Assembly: GCA_902628645.1 (NCBI GenBank)
Contig: CACONS010000007.1
Span: forward strand, 1 to 62,092
DNA from: an uncultured Alphaproteobacteria bacterium
Lineage (GTDB): Bacteria > Pseudomonadota > Alphaproteobacteria > HIMB59 > GCA-002718135
Direction of reading: 5' to 3'
DNA: 62,092 nt
The notes under the pieces are model-generated. The model was not told the DNA's origin. It ran no database searches and worked only from the letters and a program-made list of their open reading frames with translations. Positions 42,659 to 53,788 of the stretch are shown here, piece by piece; the stretch's first letter is position 1, and every line of letters starts with the position of its first letter. Position numbers and translations under genes: made by a program.

Positions 42659-44106
42659 GTATTTTAATTTATTTAATCTTAGGACTTTTAACCTCACTTT
42701 TATTTCCACCATATTTTTTCTTACCATTAGGTTTTATAATCTTCCCTTCTCTATGCTTACTATTAGATTTAAATAAAAAAAATCATAGTGATTTAAATAT
42801 TTTTAAAAAATTCTTAATTTTTGGATTTGGTTTTTTTATTAGTTATTTATTTTGGCTCAAAAACCCTTTTTTTGTTTTTGAAGAAACTAAAAATTTTTTC
42901 TTATTTTTTTTATTACTAATAATATTATTATCTATAATTTTAAGTTTAATCTTTACAATAATTTTAAAATTAGGAAAAAATATTCCAACAATTTTTCTTA
43001 TTCCACTTATATTTACATCTAGTGAATATATAATATCATTATTTTTCTATGGATTTCCCTGGTTTACATTCTCGTTACCACTTTCTAGTAATGAATATTT
43101 GCTTTTTCCATTAAAATCATTTGGAACATTATTCTCAAGTTATTTAATTATTCAAATATTCTGTATACCTTTTATTTTTTTAACTAAAGAAAACTTTAAT
43201 AAAGAACTGAGATATTTATTATTTTTTATTACTTTACCAATAATTATTTTATTTATTTATAATTTCACTGAAGATAAGGATAATTTAAAAACAAAAAAAA
43301 TTAACTTAGAAATTTTCCAATTAAATTTTAAAAATAATGATAAAAATCTAACATCAGAAAAAAAACTTAATACAATAATTAAACATATTGAAGTAAGCAC
43401 TGCAGATTTGTTAATTTTTGGTGAAAACAATTTTCCTTATCTTCTAGATGATCTCGAATTAAAATTTATTAGAGATTCTTTGAAAGAAGACCAAGTATTG
43501 ATTATTGGAGCTACAAGATATGACAATAATAAATACTATAATAGTTTAATTAATATTACTTCGACAAAAGTAACTTACTTTGACAAAAAAATTCTTGTTC
43601 CTTTTGGAGAATTCTTACCTTTAAGAGATTCATTAACTTTTTTAGTCAATATTGTTGGTCCAAATAATTATTCAAAAGGGAACAAAAAAAGAATAATTAA
43701 CTTACCAAATAATGTAAGTTTCATCCCTGTAATTTGTTATGAAATTGTTTTTTATTGGAAACTTCTAAATAAATTTAATTCCAAGAGTAATTTTGTTGTA
43801 AATATAACCAATGATTTTTGGTTTGGAAATTATTTAGGACCTTATCAACACTTCTATTTGACTAAAATTAGAGCCGCAGAGTTCGATAGGCCAATTATTC
43901 GTGTATCTAATAATGGAATATCTGCTGTGATAGATAATAATGGGAGGATAATAAAAAAAACTGAATTAAATAAAGCTCAGAAATTCAAACATAAATTATT
44001 ATTTCAAGAACATAATAATTATGTCAACTTTCATTTTGTTTTTAAAGTATATTTATTTATTATTTTCATTTTAATCACCATTTATTACTCAAGAAAAAAT
44101 GTTTAA
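42655..44106 (+). CDS. lnt: Apolipoprotein N-acyltransferase
   Basis: A 483-aa inner-membrane nitrilase-fold enzyme that adds the third acyl chain to lipoproteins. The N-terminal half has about seven helices; the periplasmic catalytic triad is visible as Glu in LLIFGENNFPYLL, Lys in DKKILVPFGEFLP and Cys in FIPVICYEIVFYW. The start is TTG at 42655 overlapping corC by four bases (TTGA). Very AT-rich, with heavy Phe, Ile, Lys and Asn use. It overlaps trmB by eight bases. Confidence 0.93.
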   Translation: MSILIYLILGLLTSLLFPPYFFLPLGFIIFPSLCLLLDLNKKNHSDLNIFKKFLIFGFGFFISYLFWLKNPFFVFEETKNFFLFFLLLIILLSIILSLIFTIILKLGKNIPTIFLIPLIFTSSEYIISLFFYGFPWFTFSLPLSSNEYLLFPLKSFGTLFSSYLIIQIFCIPFIFLTKENFNKELRYLLFFITLPIIILFIYNFTEDKDNLKTKKINLEIFQLNFKNNDKNLTSEKKLNTIIKHIEVSTADLLIFGENNFPYLLDDLELKFIRDSLKEDQVLIIGATRYDNNKYYNSLINITSTKVTYFDKKILVPFGEFLPLRDSLTFLVNIVGPNNYSKGNKKRIINLPNNVSFIPVICYEIVFYWKLLNKFNSKSNFVVNITNDFWFGNYLGPYQHFYLTKIRAAEFDRPIIRVSNNGISAVIDNNGRIIKKTELNKAQKFKHKLLFQEHNNYVNFHFVFKVYLFIIFILITIYYSRKNV

Positions 44107-44755
44107 TAGCAATTATAAAAATAGATTATTTGGGAGAACAAGAGGAAGAAGTAAAAAAAAAATTAATTTAAAAAACTATTATGAATTAATTGATAAATAC
44201 AAGTTTAAAAAATGTAATGATAAATTAGAGTATATTTTAGATATTGGAACTGGTTATGGTGAAACTAGTATATTTCTTGCAAAGAAATTTAAAGATGAAG
44301 TTGTTATATCTTGTGAAAAATACATTGATGGAAATATTAATTTACTTAAAAATATTGAGCAAAACAAGATAAAAAATATTCAATTACATAATGGTAATGT
44401 TTATGATGTCTTAGAAAGTACAAATAAAAAATGTTTTAGACTTATATGGATTTTTTTTCCTGACCCTTGGCCAAAAAATAGACACTCTAAGCGCAGACTA
44501 GTAACAAGTGATTTTTTGAAAAAACTCCATAAAATTTTAAAAGAAAAGAGTGAAATACATATAACTACAGATTCAACAATTTATGTAAGATTTATTTTAA
44601 ATTCAATTTATAAATGTAAGGACTATTTTGTATGGTTGAACCAATCCGAAATGAATTTACATATAAAAGATTATTTCGATATTGAGACAAAATATTATAA
44701 AAAAGCAATTAATTCTCAAAGAAAACCATCTTTATTCATTTTAAGAAAATTATAA
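44099..44755 (+). CDS. trmB: tRNA (guanine-N7-)-methyltransferase
   Basis: A 218-aa class I SAM methyltransferase making m7G46 in tRNA. SAM motif I is LDIGTGYGETSIFLAKKF; the substrate motif IFFPDPWPKNRHSKRRLV is diagnostic. It overlaps lnt by eight bases and is the last gene before a strong terminator. In many relatives metK and rimP lie in this stretch; neither is present here. Confidence 0.95.
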   Translation: MFNSNYKNRLFGRTRGRSKKKINLKNYYELIDKYKFKKCNDKLEYILDIGTGYGETSIFLAKKFKDEVVISCEKYIDGNINLLKNIEQNKIKNIQLHNGNVYDVLESTNKKCFRLIWIFFPDPWPKNRHSKRRLVTSDFLKKLHKILKEKSEIHITTDSTIYVRFILNSIYKCKDYFVWLNQSEMNLHIKDYFDIETKYYKKAINSQRKPSLFILRKL

Positions 44756-44795
44756 GCTTGAAATTCTGTAAAATATTTATATACGCAATATTATT

Positions 44796-44821
44796 AAGGT
44801 GGGTTATCCCACCTTTTTTTT
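44796..44821 (+). terminator. Strong terminator hairpin ending seven bases before nusA
   Basis: AAGGTGGG (44796-44803) and CCCACCTT (44808-44815) form a perfect 8-bp stem with loop TTAT, followed by a T run to 44821. The nusA ATG is at 44828, leaving six bases. No purine-rich ribosome site remains between the T run and the ATG. The hairpin may end the trmB operon and act as an attenuator for nusA. Confidence 0.85.
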
Positions 44822-44827
44822 ATAAAT

Positions 44828-46366
44828 ATGGCTAAAAAAAAATACAATGTAATTAGAGAAGAAATGCTTCAGGTTGCTTCCAGTGTAGCACAAGAAAAAA
44901 ATATTGATCAAGATTCAGTTTTTTCAGCGATGGAACAAGCATTAGAAAAAGCTGCAAGAGTTAAATATGGTCAAGAAATTGATATAAGAATTTCAATAGA
45001 TAGAGCTACCGGTGATATTAAGCTAAATTCATACCTTGAAGTAGTTGAAAAAATTGACGAAGAATTACAATCTAGGCAAATTCTTTTTGAAGATGCCAAA
45101 AAAAATAATCCAGATATTAATATAGGAGAGTTCATTGTTAAAGAATTACCACCTATTGAATTAGGAAGAGTTGCTGCCCAAAATGCAAAAGGTGTGATTA
45201 TTCAAAAAGTAAGGGAAGCTGATAAATCTAATCAATATGAAGAATATAAAGATAAGGTTGGTGAAATAGCGGTTGGTATAGTCAAAAGAACAGAATTTGG
45301 AAATCTTATTATAGATTTAGGAAAGAGTGAAGCAATAATTAAAAGAGAGGAACTTATTCCAAGAGAAACATTTAAAAATGGAGATAGAGTAAGAGCATAC
45401 ATATACGAAGTAAAAAATGATATCAAAGGCTATCAGGTTTTCTTATCAAGAACTCATCCTCAATTTTTATCAAAACTATTTTTTCAAGAAGTACCAGAAA
45501 TATATGAGGGTGTCATTGTTGTTAAAAGTGTTGCAAGAGACCCTGGCTCAAGAGCTAAAATCAGTGTTTTTACAGAAGACTCTACAATTGACCCTGTAGG
45601 TGCTTGCGTTGGGATGAGAGGATCAAGAGTACAAGCTGTAGTAAATGAATTACAAGGTGAAAAAATAGATATTGTTACTTGGTCAGATAATCAAGCTACT
45701 TTCTTGGCAAATGCACTTGCTCCTGCTGAAGTTAGTAAAATTTTCTTATATGAAGAAAAAAATAAGGTTGAGGTTGTAATACCAGATGATCAATTAAGTT
45801 TAGCTATTGGAAGAAAAGGACAAAATGTTAAACTGGCTTCTAACTTAACTAGTTTAGAAATAGATATATTAACTGAAGACGAAGAGTCAGAAAGAAGACA
45901 GCAAGAATTTAAAGAAAAAAGTGTTCTATTGGCTGAGACTCTTGATGTTGAGGATGTTATTGCTCAGTTGCTCGTTACCGATGGGTACACGACAGTTGAG
46001 TCTATAGCTGCTGAAACTCTAGAAAATTTAGAAAAAATAGAAGGATTTGATTCTACCTTAGCGCAAGAAATAATCGATAGATCAAAAACTTTTGTTCAAG
46101 ACAAAGAAGAGTCTAATAAAAAGCTTATAGAAGAAAATATTAATGACGAAAAATTAAAAAATTTAAAAGGAATGAATAATAGTATCCTAGCAGAACTAGC
46201 AAAATCAAATATTCTTAATGTCAATGATTTTGCAGATTTAGCTACTTTTGAACTAGTAGATAAAGAAGAAGGTATTTTAAAAGATCTAGATATTGATGAA
46301 GAAATTGCTAATAATATGATAATGGAAGCGAGAAGTTTCTGGTCTGAAGAACAAAATAAGGATTAA
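44828..46366 (+). CDS. nusA: Transcription termination/antitermination factor NusA
   Basis: A 512-aa protein: NusA N-terminal domain, S1 (about residues 135-200), two KH domains (VGACVGMRGSRVQAVVNEL; SLAIGRKGQNVKLASNL) and a C-terminal helix-hairpin-helix acidic region. It modulates pausing, termination and antitermination by RNA polymerase. It opens the nusA-infB-rbfA-truB-rpsO-pnp series; rimP, normally just before it, is absent. The gap to infB is only two bases, so ylxR is also absent. Confidence 0.96.
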   Translation: MAKKKYNVIREEMLQVASSVAQEKNIDQDSVFSAMEQALEKAARVKYGQEIDIRISIDRATGDIKLNSYLEVVEKIDEELQSRQILFEDAKKNNPDINIGEFIVKELPPIELGRVAAQNAKGVIIQKVREADKSNQYEEYKDKVGEIAVGIVKRTEFGNLIIDLGKSEAIIKREELIPRETFKNGDRVRAYIYEVKNDIKGYQVFLSRTHPQFLSKLFFQEVPEIYEGVIVVKSVARDPGSRAKISVFTEDSTIDPVGACVGMRGSRVQAVVNELQGEKIDIVTWSDNQATFLANALAPAEVSKIFLYEEKNKVEVVIPDDQLSLAIGRKGQNVKLASNLTSLEIDILTEDEESERRQQEFKEKSVLLAETLDVEDVIAQLLVTDGYTTVESIAAETLENLEKIEGFDSTLAQEIIDRSKTFVQDKEESNKKLIEENINDEKLKNLKGMNNSILAELAKSNILNVNDFADLATFELVDKEEGILKDLDIDEEIANNMIMEARSFWSEEQNKD

Positions 46367-46368
46367 AA

Positions 46369-48609
46369 TTGGATAAAGATAAAGGTAATAAGAAAAAGCC
46401 ATTGAAACTATCTTCATCTGGAAGACTACAAATAAGGAAAAATTTAGGTCCAGCCGGTGATAAAGCAAGAAGTAGTGGTAGCAAAAAAACAATACAGATT
46501 GTCTTTAAAAATAAAAACAATCAACAGAAGAGCTCATCTACAACTCAATCTAATTTTAGAGGATCATCTAGTTTAAGAACACCTCGACAAGGAAATAATT
46601 CCTCACCACAGCCAAACTTTTCCACTCCTAATAAAACTCGAAACTTTGAAAATAAAAATAAAAAAAATACAGATAAAAAAACACAACAAAAAAAATCAAC
46701 TCTTAGACCGCTAGAAGATGACTTTAGTAAATCCGATGCAAAAAAAATACTGGAACAAGAAGAACAAGAATTTGATAAATTTCCTAGTTTAGCTAAAATA
46801 AAAAGAGCTAGAGAAAAAGAAAGATTAAAATCGGCAAGTGATGAAGATGAAAGTAAAATTTCTAGAGAAATTTCCATTCCTGATTTTATTACTGTTCAAG
46901 ATTTAGCAAATAGAATGGCTGAAAAAACTGCGGATGTAGTCAAAGCACTTATGAAAATGGGTGTTATGGCAAATGCCACACAATCTTTAGAATCCGATAC
47001 TGCTCAATTAGTTGCAGAAGAATTAGGTCACAAAGTTAATGTAGTTAAAGATGATGATATATTAAATGACATTAAAGATTTTGAAGATCAGGAAGATAGT
47101 CTTGTAAAAAGAGCACCTGTAGTAACAATAATGGGTCATGTTGATCACGGGAAAACTTCTTTGCTTGATGCTTTTAGAAAAAGTAATGTTGTCTCTGGTG
47201 AGGCTGGCGGGATTACACAGCATATTGGTGCTTATCAAATCAATAACAATAATAAAAAAATAACATTTATTGATACGCCAGGTCATGCAGCTTTCTCAAA
47301 TATGAGAGCTAGAGGATCTAAAACAACTGATATAGTAATACTTGTTGTTGCAGCTGATGATGGAATTAAACCTCAGACTATAGAGTCAATTGCTCATGCG
47401 AAATCTGCTGAGGTACCTATAATAGTTGCTATTAACAAAATGGATCTTCCAGGAGCCGACCCTGACAAGGTTAGAAATGAATTACTTAGTCATGAGGTAA
47501 TTGTAGAAAAACTAAGTGGTGAAGTTTTAGATATAGAAGTATCTGCAACTAAAGGAACAAATTTAGATAAACTAGAAGAGGCAATTCATTTACAAGCAGA
47601 TTTACTTAATCTCAAAGCAAACCCTAATAGAAAAGCTAGAGGTTCTGTTATAGAGTCAAAATTAGAAAAGGGTCGAGGTTCAGTTGCAACTATATTAGTA
47701 CAAAAGGGAACGTTAAATGTTAGTGACATTTTTGTATCAGGATCTGAGTGGGGAAAAGTAAAAGCTTTAATTGATGATAAGGGTAAAAATATTAAGCAAG
47801 CTGCACCTTCAGTACCGGTTGAAGTTTTAGGATTTGACTCTAATCCATTAGCTGGCGATGATTTTATTGTTGTTGAAAATGAGGGAATTGCAAGAAAAAT
47901 TGCAGAATTTAGATCAAGTAAACTACAAATTCAAAAAAATACAGTTGCAAAATCTAACGTTGAGGAAATGTTTGCTCAAATTAATAAAGGAGAAGCAACA
48001 AGTCTACCTGTAGTAATCAAAACTGATGTTCAAGGTTCGGCAGAAGCAATTGAAAATTCAATAACCAAACTTTCAACAGATGAAGTTAAAGTAAATGTTA
48101 TTTATAAAGGCGTAGGTGCAATTACCGAAAGTGATGTTACTTTAGCTGGATCAGGAAAAGGTTTTATAGTTGGCTTTAATGTTAGAGCCCTACCTCATGC
48201 ACGTGATATAGCAAAAAGAGATGGTGTAGATATTAAATATTATTCAATAATTTATGAACTTATTGATGATGTAAAAAATCTTTTAACTGGTCTATTAAAA
48301 CCTGATATCTCTGAAAATATTACAGGAAACGTAGAGATTAGAGAGGTATTTAATATATCAAAAGTTGGAAATATTGCAGGCTGTATGGTTAAAGATGGTC
48401 ATATTTCTAGAAAATCTCAGATTAGAGTTTTAAGAGACAACATAGTAATCCATAAAGGACTAATAAGTAGCTTAAAAAGATTTAAAGAAGAAGTATCTGA
48501 AGTTAAGTCAGGTTTTGAGTGTGGTGTAATGCTAGACAACTATAGTGATATTAAAGTTGGTGATATTATTGAGACATTTGAACAAGTTTCTACAAGTAGA
48601 AAGTTATAA
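46369..48609 (+). CDS. infB: Translation initiation factor IF-2
   Basis: A 746-aa GTPase placing initiator tRNA on the ribosome. A basic, low-complexity N-terminus (Lys/Asn/Ser-rich) precedes the IF2N-like segment (PDFITVQDLANRMAEKTADV), then the G domain: VTIMGHVDHGKTSLLDAF, IDTPGHAAFSNMRARG and NKMDLPGADP. Two C-terminal domains follow. The start is TTG at 46369 (protein MDKDKGNKKK), two bases after the nusA stop. Length is in the short range for Alphaproteobacteria. Confidence 0.96.
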   Translation: MDKDKGNKKKPLKLSSSGRLQIRKNLGPAGDKARSSGSKKTIQIVFKNKNNQQKSSSTTQSNFRGSSSLRTPRQGNNSSPQPNFSTPNKTRNFENKNKKNTDKKTQQKKSTLRPLEDDFSKSDAKKILEQEEQEFDKFPSLAKIKRAREKERLKSASDEDESKISREISIPDFITVQDLANRMAEKTADVVKALMKMGVMANATQSLESDTAQLVAEELGHKVNVVKDDDILNDIKDFEDQEDSLVKRAPVVTIMGHVDHGKTSLLDAFRKSNVVSGEAGGITQHIGAYQINNNNKKITFIDTPGHAAFSNMRARGSKTTDIVILVVAADDGIKPQTIESIAHAKSAEVPIIVAINKMDLPGADPDKVRNELLSHEVIVEKLSGEVLDIEVSATKGTNLDKLEEAIHLQADLLNLKANPNRKARGSVIESKLEKGRGSVATILVQKGTLNVSDIFVSGSEWGKVKALIDDKGKNIKQAAPSVPVEVLGFDSNPLAGDDFIVVENEGIARKIAEFRSSKLQIQKNTVAKSNVEEMFAQINKGEATSLPVVIKTDVQGSAEAIENSITKLSTDEVKVNVIYKGVGAITESDVTLAGSGKGFIVGFNVRALPHARDIAKRDGVDIKYYSIIYELIDDVKNLLTGLLKPDISENITGNVEIREVFNISKVGNIAGCMVKDGHISRKSQIRVLRDNIVIHKGLISSLKRFKEEVSEVKSGFECGVMLDNYSDIKVGDIIETFEQVSTSRKL

Positions 48610-48621
48610 TGTTTTTTTACA

Positions 48622-48987
48622 ATGGATACTCAAAGGCAAATTAGATTCGGTGAGCTCATTAGATCGTTACTTAGTGATTGTTTGCTAAAAGAAGATTTTT
48701 TTGACGAAAATATTAATTCTTTTTCAATTACAATATCATTGGTTAGAATGTCTAAAGATTTAAAGATTGCCAATGTCTATTTTATGCCTCTAGGTGGTAA
48801 GGATAAAATACATATCTTAGAAGCTTTAAATGATAGAAAATATATTTTTCAAAAGTTTTTATCAAAGGCAAAGATTAATTCAAAATTTACACCAAAGCTC
48901 TCTTTTTATTTAGATGACACATTTGATGAAGCAGAAAAAATTGAAAATCTTTTATTAAACAAAAATGTCTTAAGAGACATTAAGTAA
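48622..48987 (+). CDS. rbfA: 30S ribosome-binding factor RbfA
   Basis: A 121-aa KH-fold protein needed for 16S 5'-end maturation and cold growth. QIRFGELIRSLLSDCLLKE, SITISLVRMSKDLKIANVYFMPL and PKLSFYLDDTFDEAEKIENLL are the conserved RbfA segments. It starts 12 bases after infB and shares one base with truB, so it is in the same operon. Confidence 0.94.
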   Translation: MDTQRQIRFGELIRSLLSDCLLKEDFFDENINSFSITISLVRMSKDLKIANVYFMPLGGKDKIHILEALNDRKYIFQKFLSKAKINSKFTPKLSFYLDDTFDEAEKIENLLLNKNVLRDIK

Positions 48988-49892
48988 TGATTCCGAAACA
49001 AGGTTGGATCAACTTATACAAACCTAAAAATATTACTTCTTTTAAAGCTATTAACTTCATAAAAAAAAAACTTTTTATTAAAAAAATTGGTCATGCAGGT
49101 ACATTAGATCCTATGGCTGAAGGCATATTGCCTATTGCTATTGGAAAAGCAACAAAACTAATTCCATATATAAATATTATGAAAAAAGAATATGAGTTCA
49201 CAATAACTTGGGGAAGTCAAACAACAACAGATGATGCAGAAGGTAAGATTTTATTTAAATCAAATTATTTACCTACAAAGAAAGAAATAGAAAATAAAAT
49301 TATTAATTACTTAGGTTATATCAATCAGACACCTCCTAAAGTCTCTGCAGTTAAAATTAATGGAAAAAGAGCTTATAAATTATTTAGAGATAATGAAATA
49401 TTTGAGATTCAACCAAAAAAAGTTTTCGTTGAAAATCTGATTGTTACTAATCATAGTAAAAATAAAACATCATTTAAAATTTTATGTGGGACAGGTTTTT
49501 ATGTAAGAAGTTTTGCTCGTGATATTGCTTTAGATCTAAAAACCTATGGTCACATTTCTTCATTAAAAAGATCAAAAGTAGGTAAATTTATTGAAAAAAA
49601 GTCGATTTTACTGGACGATCTTCTTAAAATAGGACAAAGGCACAAAGAAATTAATTGTATTTTCCCAACAATTTCTATGCTGGACGACATCTTGGCTTAT
49701 GAAATTGAAGAGCAAATTGATATTGAAAATTTATCTTATGGGAGACCAATTAAAATTGATGAAAAAAAAATTATAAATTCTTCATCAATAAATGCAGATA
49801 AGAAAATAATTTTTTTATCTAAAAAAGGAGACATTGTCTCAATAGGCAAATTAGATGGTAATTTGTTTAAACCAAATAAAATATTAATATAG
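48987..49892 (+). CDS. truB: tRNA pseudouridine(55) synthase
   Basis: A 301-aa enzyme making pseudouridine 55 in the T arm. Catalytic Asp is in [51 protein letters not shown] and [14 protein letters not shown] are also conserved. It overlaps rbfA by one base, and its TAG is next to the rpsO ribosome site. Confidence 0.95.
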   Translation: MIPKQGWINLYKPKNITSFKAINFIKKKLFIKKIGHAGTLDPMAEGILPIAIGKATKLIPYINIMKKEYEFTITWGSQTTTDDAEGKILFKSNYLPTKKEIENKIINYLGYINQTPPKVSAVKINGKRAYKLFRDNEIFEIQPKKVFVENLIVTNHSKNKTSFKILCGTGFYVRSFARDIALDLKTYGHISSLKRSKVGKFIEKKSILLDDLLKIGQRHKEINCIFPTISMLDDILAYEIEEQIDIENLSYGRPIKIDEKKIINSSSINADKKIIFLSKKGDIVSIGKLDGNLFKPNKILI

Positions 49893-49900
49893 GAGAACCG

Positions 49901-50170
49901 ATGTCGATAACTAAAGAAAATAAAAAAAATCTTATCAATGAATTTTCTAAAAGTGAAAAAGATACTGGATCAACAGGTGTTCAGATAGCAGTTTTAACAG
50001 AAAGAATAAAAAATTTAACTGAACATTTTAAAACTCATAATAAAGACAATCACTCAAAAAGAGGATTAGTATCTTTGGTCAATAAAAGAAAAAAATTATT
50101 AAATTACTTATCTAAAAAAAATAAATCTGAATATTCAGACTTAATAAAAAAATTAAATATTAGAGGTTAA
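49901..50170 (+). CDS. rpsO: 30S ribosomal protein S15
   Basis: An 89-aa protein of normal length binding 16S rRNA helices 20-22. [20 protein letters not shown] and [20 protein letters not shown] are the family's conserved segments. A clear ribosome site AGGAGA (49891-49896) overlaps the truB stop. pnp follows 21 bases later; the rpsO-pnp pair is conserved and in other bacteria autoregulated, but no clear leader fold was found here. Confidence 0.97.
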   Translation: MSITKENKKNLINEFSKSEKDTGSTGVQIAVLTERIKNLTEHFKTHNKDNHSKRGLVSLVNKRKKLLNYLSKKNKSEYSDLIKKLNIRG

Positions 50171-50191
50171 AAAAGAGGAAAAATATAAATT

Positions 50192-52285
50192 ATGTTTGAT
50201 GTAAAAAATATAGAAATTGAATGGGCTGGAAGAAAACTTAAATTAGAAACAGGAAAAATAGCAAGACAAGCTGACTCAACAGTTATTGCCACTTATGGCG
50301 ATACAACAGTTATGTGTAATGTAGTTGCTGCAAAAGAAGCAAATCCAGATATGGATTTTTTTCCCTTAACAGTAAATTATCAAGAAAAATACTATTCTGT
50401 TGGAAAAATACCTGGCGGTTTTTTTAAAAGAGAAGCTAGACCAACTGAAAAAGAAACACTAGTCTCTAGATTAATTGATAGACCAGTTAGACCTTTATTT
50501 CATAAAGATTTTAAAAATGAAACTCAAGTTACTTGTACTGTATTATCACATGATCAAGAAAATGACTCAGATGTTGTGGCAATGATAGCTGCAAGTGCAG
50601 CATTAACGTTATCTGGTTTACCATTTTTAGGCCCACTTGGTGCAATTAAGATTGGATTTATTGATGGAGAATTTGTTGTTAATCCAAATAAAAGTCAATT
50701 ATTAAATTCTAAGCTAGAACTAGTATTGGCAGGAACTAAAGAAGGCGTGCTAATGATTGAGTCTGAAGCTCACGAGCTTTCAGAAAAACAAATGTTAGAT
50801 GCAGTAGTTCTTGGACAAGAAAATTATAAAACAGTAATAGAAGCAATAATCTCCTTAGCTAAAAAAGCTGCAAAAGAACCTTGGGATATTAAAGAAAAAG
50901 ATGAAGAAATTAAAAGTCTACCATCTAAGATCAACGCAGATTATGGTAAAGAGTTTATAGATGCATACAAAATAATTGAAAAACAAAAAAGATCAGAAAA
51001 ATTATCTTCATTAAGAAACGAAATTTCTGAAAAATTTTTGAGTGAAACACTCTCACCAGTATTAGTTTCAGATGCAATAAAAAATGTAGAAAAAGATATT
51101 GTCAGAGGGGAGTTGATTAATACAGGTAATAGAATTGATGGAAGAGATACAACAACAGTTCGTCCAATTATATGTGAAACTGGTGTTTTAGAAAGAACTC
51201 ACGGGTCCGCATTATTTACAAGAGGAGAAACACAAGCTCTTGTAGTTTCAACCTTAGGAACTGGACAAGACGAACAAAGAATAGATGCAATTGATGGTGA
51301 ATATACAGAGAATTTTATGTTGCATTACAATTTTCCACCTTACTCTGTAGGAGAAGTAGGTAGAATAGGTTCAACTAGCAGAAGAGAAATTGGACATGGA
51401 AAATTAGCCTGGAGAGCTATTCACCCAATGTTACCTTCTAAAGAAAAGTTTCCTTATACTTATAGAGTTGTATCTGAAATTACAGAGTCTAACGGTTCTA
51501 GCTCAATGGCAACTGTTTGTGGTACCTCTATGTCATTAATGGACGCGGGAGTGCCTTTAGAAAGACCAGTAGCAGGTATTGCAATGGGCTTAATTAAAGA
51601 GAATGATAAATATGTAATATTATCTGATATATTAGGTGATGAAGATCATTTAGGTGATATGGACTTCAAAGTTGCTGGAACTTCTGAAGGAATAACATCA
51701 TTACAAATGGATATTAAAATAACTAGTATTACAGCTGAAATTATGAAAGAAGCATTAGCTCAAGCTAAAGAAGGACGATTCCACATACTTGGTGAAATGG
51801 CTAAAGCAATTGATAAACCAAATAAATCAATTTCACAATACGCACCAACAATAACTAATCTTCAAATAAATAAAGATAAAATTAGAGAAGTTATTGGTAA
51901 AGGCGGAGCAGTTATAAGAGAAATATCTGAAACAACTGGAGCTAAAATTGAAATCAATGATGAAGGTTTAGTAAGTATTGCAGCTGTAGATCAAAAATCT
52001 GGAAATGATGCATTAGAATGGATCAAAGGTATTGTCGAAGAGCCAGAGATTGGTAAAATTTATGAAGGTAAAGTTTTAAAGATAATGGACTTTGGTGCTT
52101 TTGTTAATTTCATGGGATCTACAGATGGTCTTGTTCATATTAGTCAATTAAAAAATGAAAGAGTAGAGAAAGTTGAAGATGTTATTAGTGAAGGAGATAT
52201 CGTTAAAGTAAAAGTATTGGATATCGACTCAAGAGGAAAAATAAAACTTTCTATGAAAGCAGTTGACGCAGAAGAAAACGCTTAA
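50192..52285 (+). CDS. pnp: Polyribonucleotide nucleotidyltransferase
   Basis: A 697-aa phosphorolytic 3'-5' exoribonuclease. Two RNase PH domains ([40 protein letters not shown]), then KH ([20 protein letters not shown]) and S1 ([20 protein letters not shown]) domains are all visible. It degrades mRNA and uses phosphate as co-substrate. Its end overlaps the next GDPD gene by 23 bases. Confidence 0.97.
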   Translation: MFDVKNIEIEWAGRKLKLETGKIARQADSTVIATYGDTTVMCNVVAAKEANPDMDFFPLTVNYQEKYYSVGKIPGGFFKREARPTEKETLVSRLIDRPVRPLFHKDFKNETQVTCTVLSHDQENDSDVVAMIAASAALTLSGLPFLGPLGAIKIGFIDGEFVVNPNKSQLLNSKLELVLAGTKEGVLMIESEAHELSEKQMLDAVVLGQENYKTVIEAIISLAKKAAKEPWDIKEKDEEIKSLPSKINADYGKEFIDAYKIIEKQKRSEKLSSLRNEISEKFLSETLSPVLVSDAIKNVEKDIVRGELINTGNRIDGRDTTTVRPIICETGVLERTHGSALFTRGETQALVVSTLGTGQDEQRIDAIDGEYTENFMLHYNFPPYSVGEVGRIGSTSRREIGHGKLAWRAIHPMLPSKEKFPYTYRVVSEITESNGSSSMATVCGTSMSLMDAGVPLERPVAGIAMGLIKENDKYVILSDILGDEDHLGDMDFKVAGTSEGITSLQMDIKITSITAEIMKEALAQAKEGRFHILGEMAKAIDKPNKSISQYAPTITNLQINKDKIREVIGKGGAVIREISETTGAKIEINDEGLVSIAAVDQKSGNDALEWIKGIVEEPEIGKIYEGKVLKIMDFGAFVNFMGSTDGLVHISQLKNERVEKVEDVISEGDIVKVKVLDIDSRGKIKLSMKAVDAEENA

Positions 52286-53018
52286 ATTACCTAAATTAAT
52301 TGGGCACAGAGGTGTAAAAGATCTGTGTCCAGAAAACACTTTAGAATCTATCTTAAAGGCATTCGATTTAGGTTTAAGTTTTGTAGAAATAGATGTTAAG
52401 ATTTCTAAAGACAGAGTTCCAATTTTATTACATGATGACACACTTGATAGAACTACTAATGGAAGTGGGCTTGCAATTGATTATGATTATGAGAACATAA
52501 AAAAACTTGATGCAGGAAAATTTTTTTATAAAGAAAATACAAATATTTTTGTTCCAAAGTTAGAAGATGTTCTTAGTTTGTGTACTAATTTTAATGGTAA
52601 TTTAAATATCGAATTAAAACCCAATAAAAAGTTTGAAAAAGAAAATGTTTATCAAATATATAAGATCATTAAAAATATTAATCAAATAGATATTTTTTTC
52701 TCCTCATTTGATATGATTTCTATTTTAGAAATTTCAAAACTTTACCCTCAATCTATACGTAGTTTTTTATTAGATGATTTTAAAGAATATAATATTGATG
52801 ATTTGATTAGTATATCAGCTAATCATGATTTAAAAATTTGTGGATTAAATATAAATCTTGTTACTGCTGATATTATAAAAAAAATTAAAGAATCCAATAT
52901 GGCAGTAACTGTTTATTCAGATAAAAATATAAATTTATCTAGCGCTAATGATATTTTCTCCATAGGTGTTGATAGTATTTTTGTTGATAATCCTTTAGAT
53001 TTATTATCAAAATTTTAG
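52263..53018 (+). CDS. Glycerophosphodiester phosphodiesterase (single domain)
   Basis: A 251-aa GDPD barrel: [39 protein letters not shown] and NIELKPNKK are the catalytic/metal segments. No signal peptide, so cytoplasmic. TTG at 52263 is the best start because the protein's HRG motif follows within 15 residues and no ATG lies in frame earlier. It is cotranscribed with pnp by overlap. Together with the tandem GDPD (22854-24290) and the GpdQ-like enzyme, this gives the window three phosphodiesterase candidates. The stop overlaps fabI by four bases. Confidence 0.9.
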   Translation: MTQKKTLKLPKLIGHRGVKDLCPENTLESILKAFDLGLSFVEIDVKISKDRVPILLHDDTLDRTTNGSGLAIDYDYENIKKLDAGKFFYKENTNIFVPKLEDVLSLCTNFNGNLNIELKPNKKFEKENVYQIYKIIKNINQIDIFFSSFDMISILEISKLYPQSIRSFLLDDFKEYNIDDLISISANHDLKICGLNINLVTADIIKKIKESNMAVTVYSDKNINLSSANDIFSIGVDSIFVDNPLDLLSKF

Positions 53019-53788
53019 TACTTATTGGGCATGCCAATAATATTGTAACCACAGTCAACATAATGTACTTCACCAGTAACTGCAGAAGATAAATCACTAA
53101 CAAAGTATAAAGCAGATTTACCAATTTCATCTAGTTTTGCATTTCGTTTCAATGCTGAATGTTCTTCTGTAAATTTAAACACCTCCCTAGCATTACTTAT
53201 TGCTGCACCAGCAATTGTTCTCATAGGTCCTGCTGAGATTGCATTAACACGAATATTTTTTGTGCCTAGATCCACACTTAAGTATTTTACACTTGTTTCT
53301 AAAGCGGCTTTTGCAATTCCCATTAAATTGTAATTTGGTATTACTTTATTTGAACCATAAAAAGTAAGGGTGAGAATACTTCCTCCATCATTCATTATAG
53401 GTTCAAAATTTCTTGCAAGACTAGTTAAAGAAAAACATGATATTTCTAAACAATTAATAAAATTATCCTTTGTAGTATCAACATATCTTCCATTTAACTC
53501 TGACTTATCTGCAAATGCAACAGCATGAATTATAAAATCAATTGTGCCCCATTCTTTTTTTATAATTTCTACTGATTTGTTTATTGAGTCATCATTATTA
53601 AAATCACATTCTATTAATATTTTTGAATTAATTTCTTCAGAAAGTGGCTTCACTCTCTTCAATAATATTTCATTTTGATAACCAATGGCTATTTCAGCAC
53701 CATTTTCAGCTAGTTGTTTTGCTATTCCCCATGCAATCGAATGATTATTTGCAACACCAAATACTAAACCTTTTTTATTTTTAAGCAT
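53015..53788 (-). CDS. fabI: Enoyl-[acyl-carrier-protein] reductase (NADH)
   Basis: A 257-aa short-chain dehydrogenase-type reductase completing each fatty-acid elongation round. [20 protein letters not shown] is the cofactor loop; the catalytic Tyr-x6-Lys is in [30 protein letters not shown] is the FabI-specific strand. It overlaps fabB by eight bases in the leftward fabA-fabB-fabI operon. The active site looks complete. Confidence 0.95.
   Translation of the reverse strand: MLKNKKGLVFGVANNHSIAWGIAKQLAENGAEIAIGYQNEILLKRVKPLSEEINSKILIECDFNNDDSINKSVEIIKKEWGTIDFIIHAVAFADKSELNGRYVDTTKDNFINCLEISCFSLTSLARNFEPIMNDGGSILTLTFYGSNKVIPNYNLMGIAKAALETSVKYLSVDLGTKNIRVNAISAGPMRTIAGAAISNAREVFKFTEEHSALKRNAKLDEIGKSALYFVSDLSSAVTGEVHYVDCGYNIIGMPNKY

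Noticed and set aside
46286-46877. Several open frames on the minus strand across nusA-infB
   Set aside because: They mirror the Lys/Ser-rich low-complexity start of infB and have no independent support.
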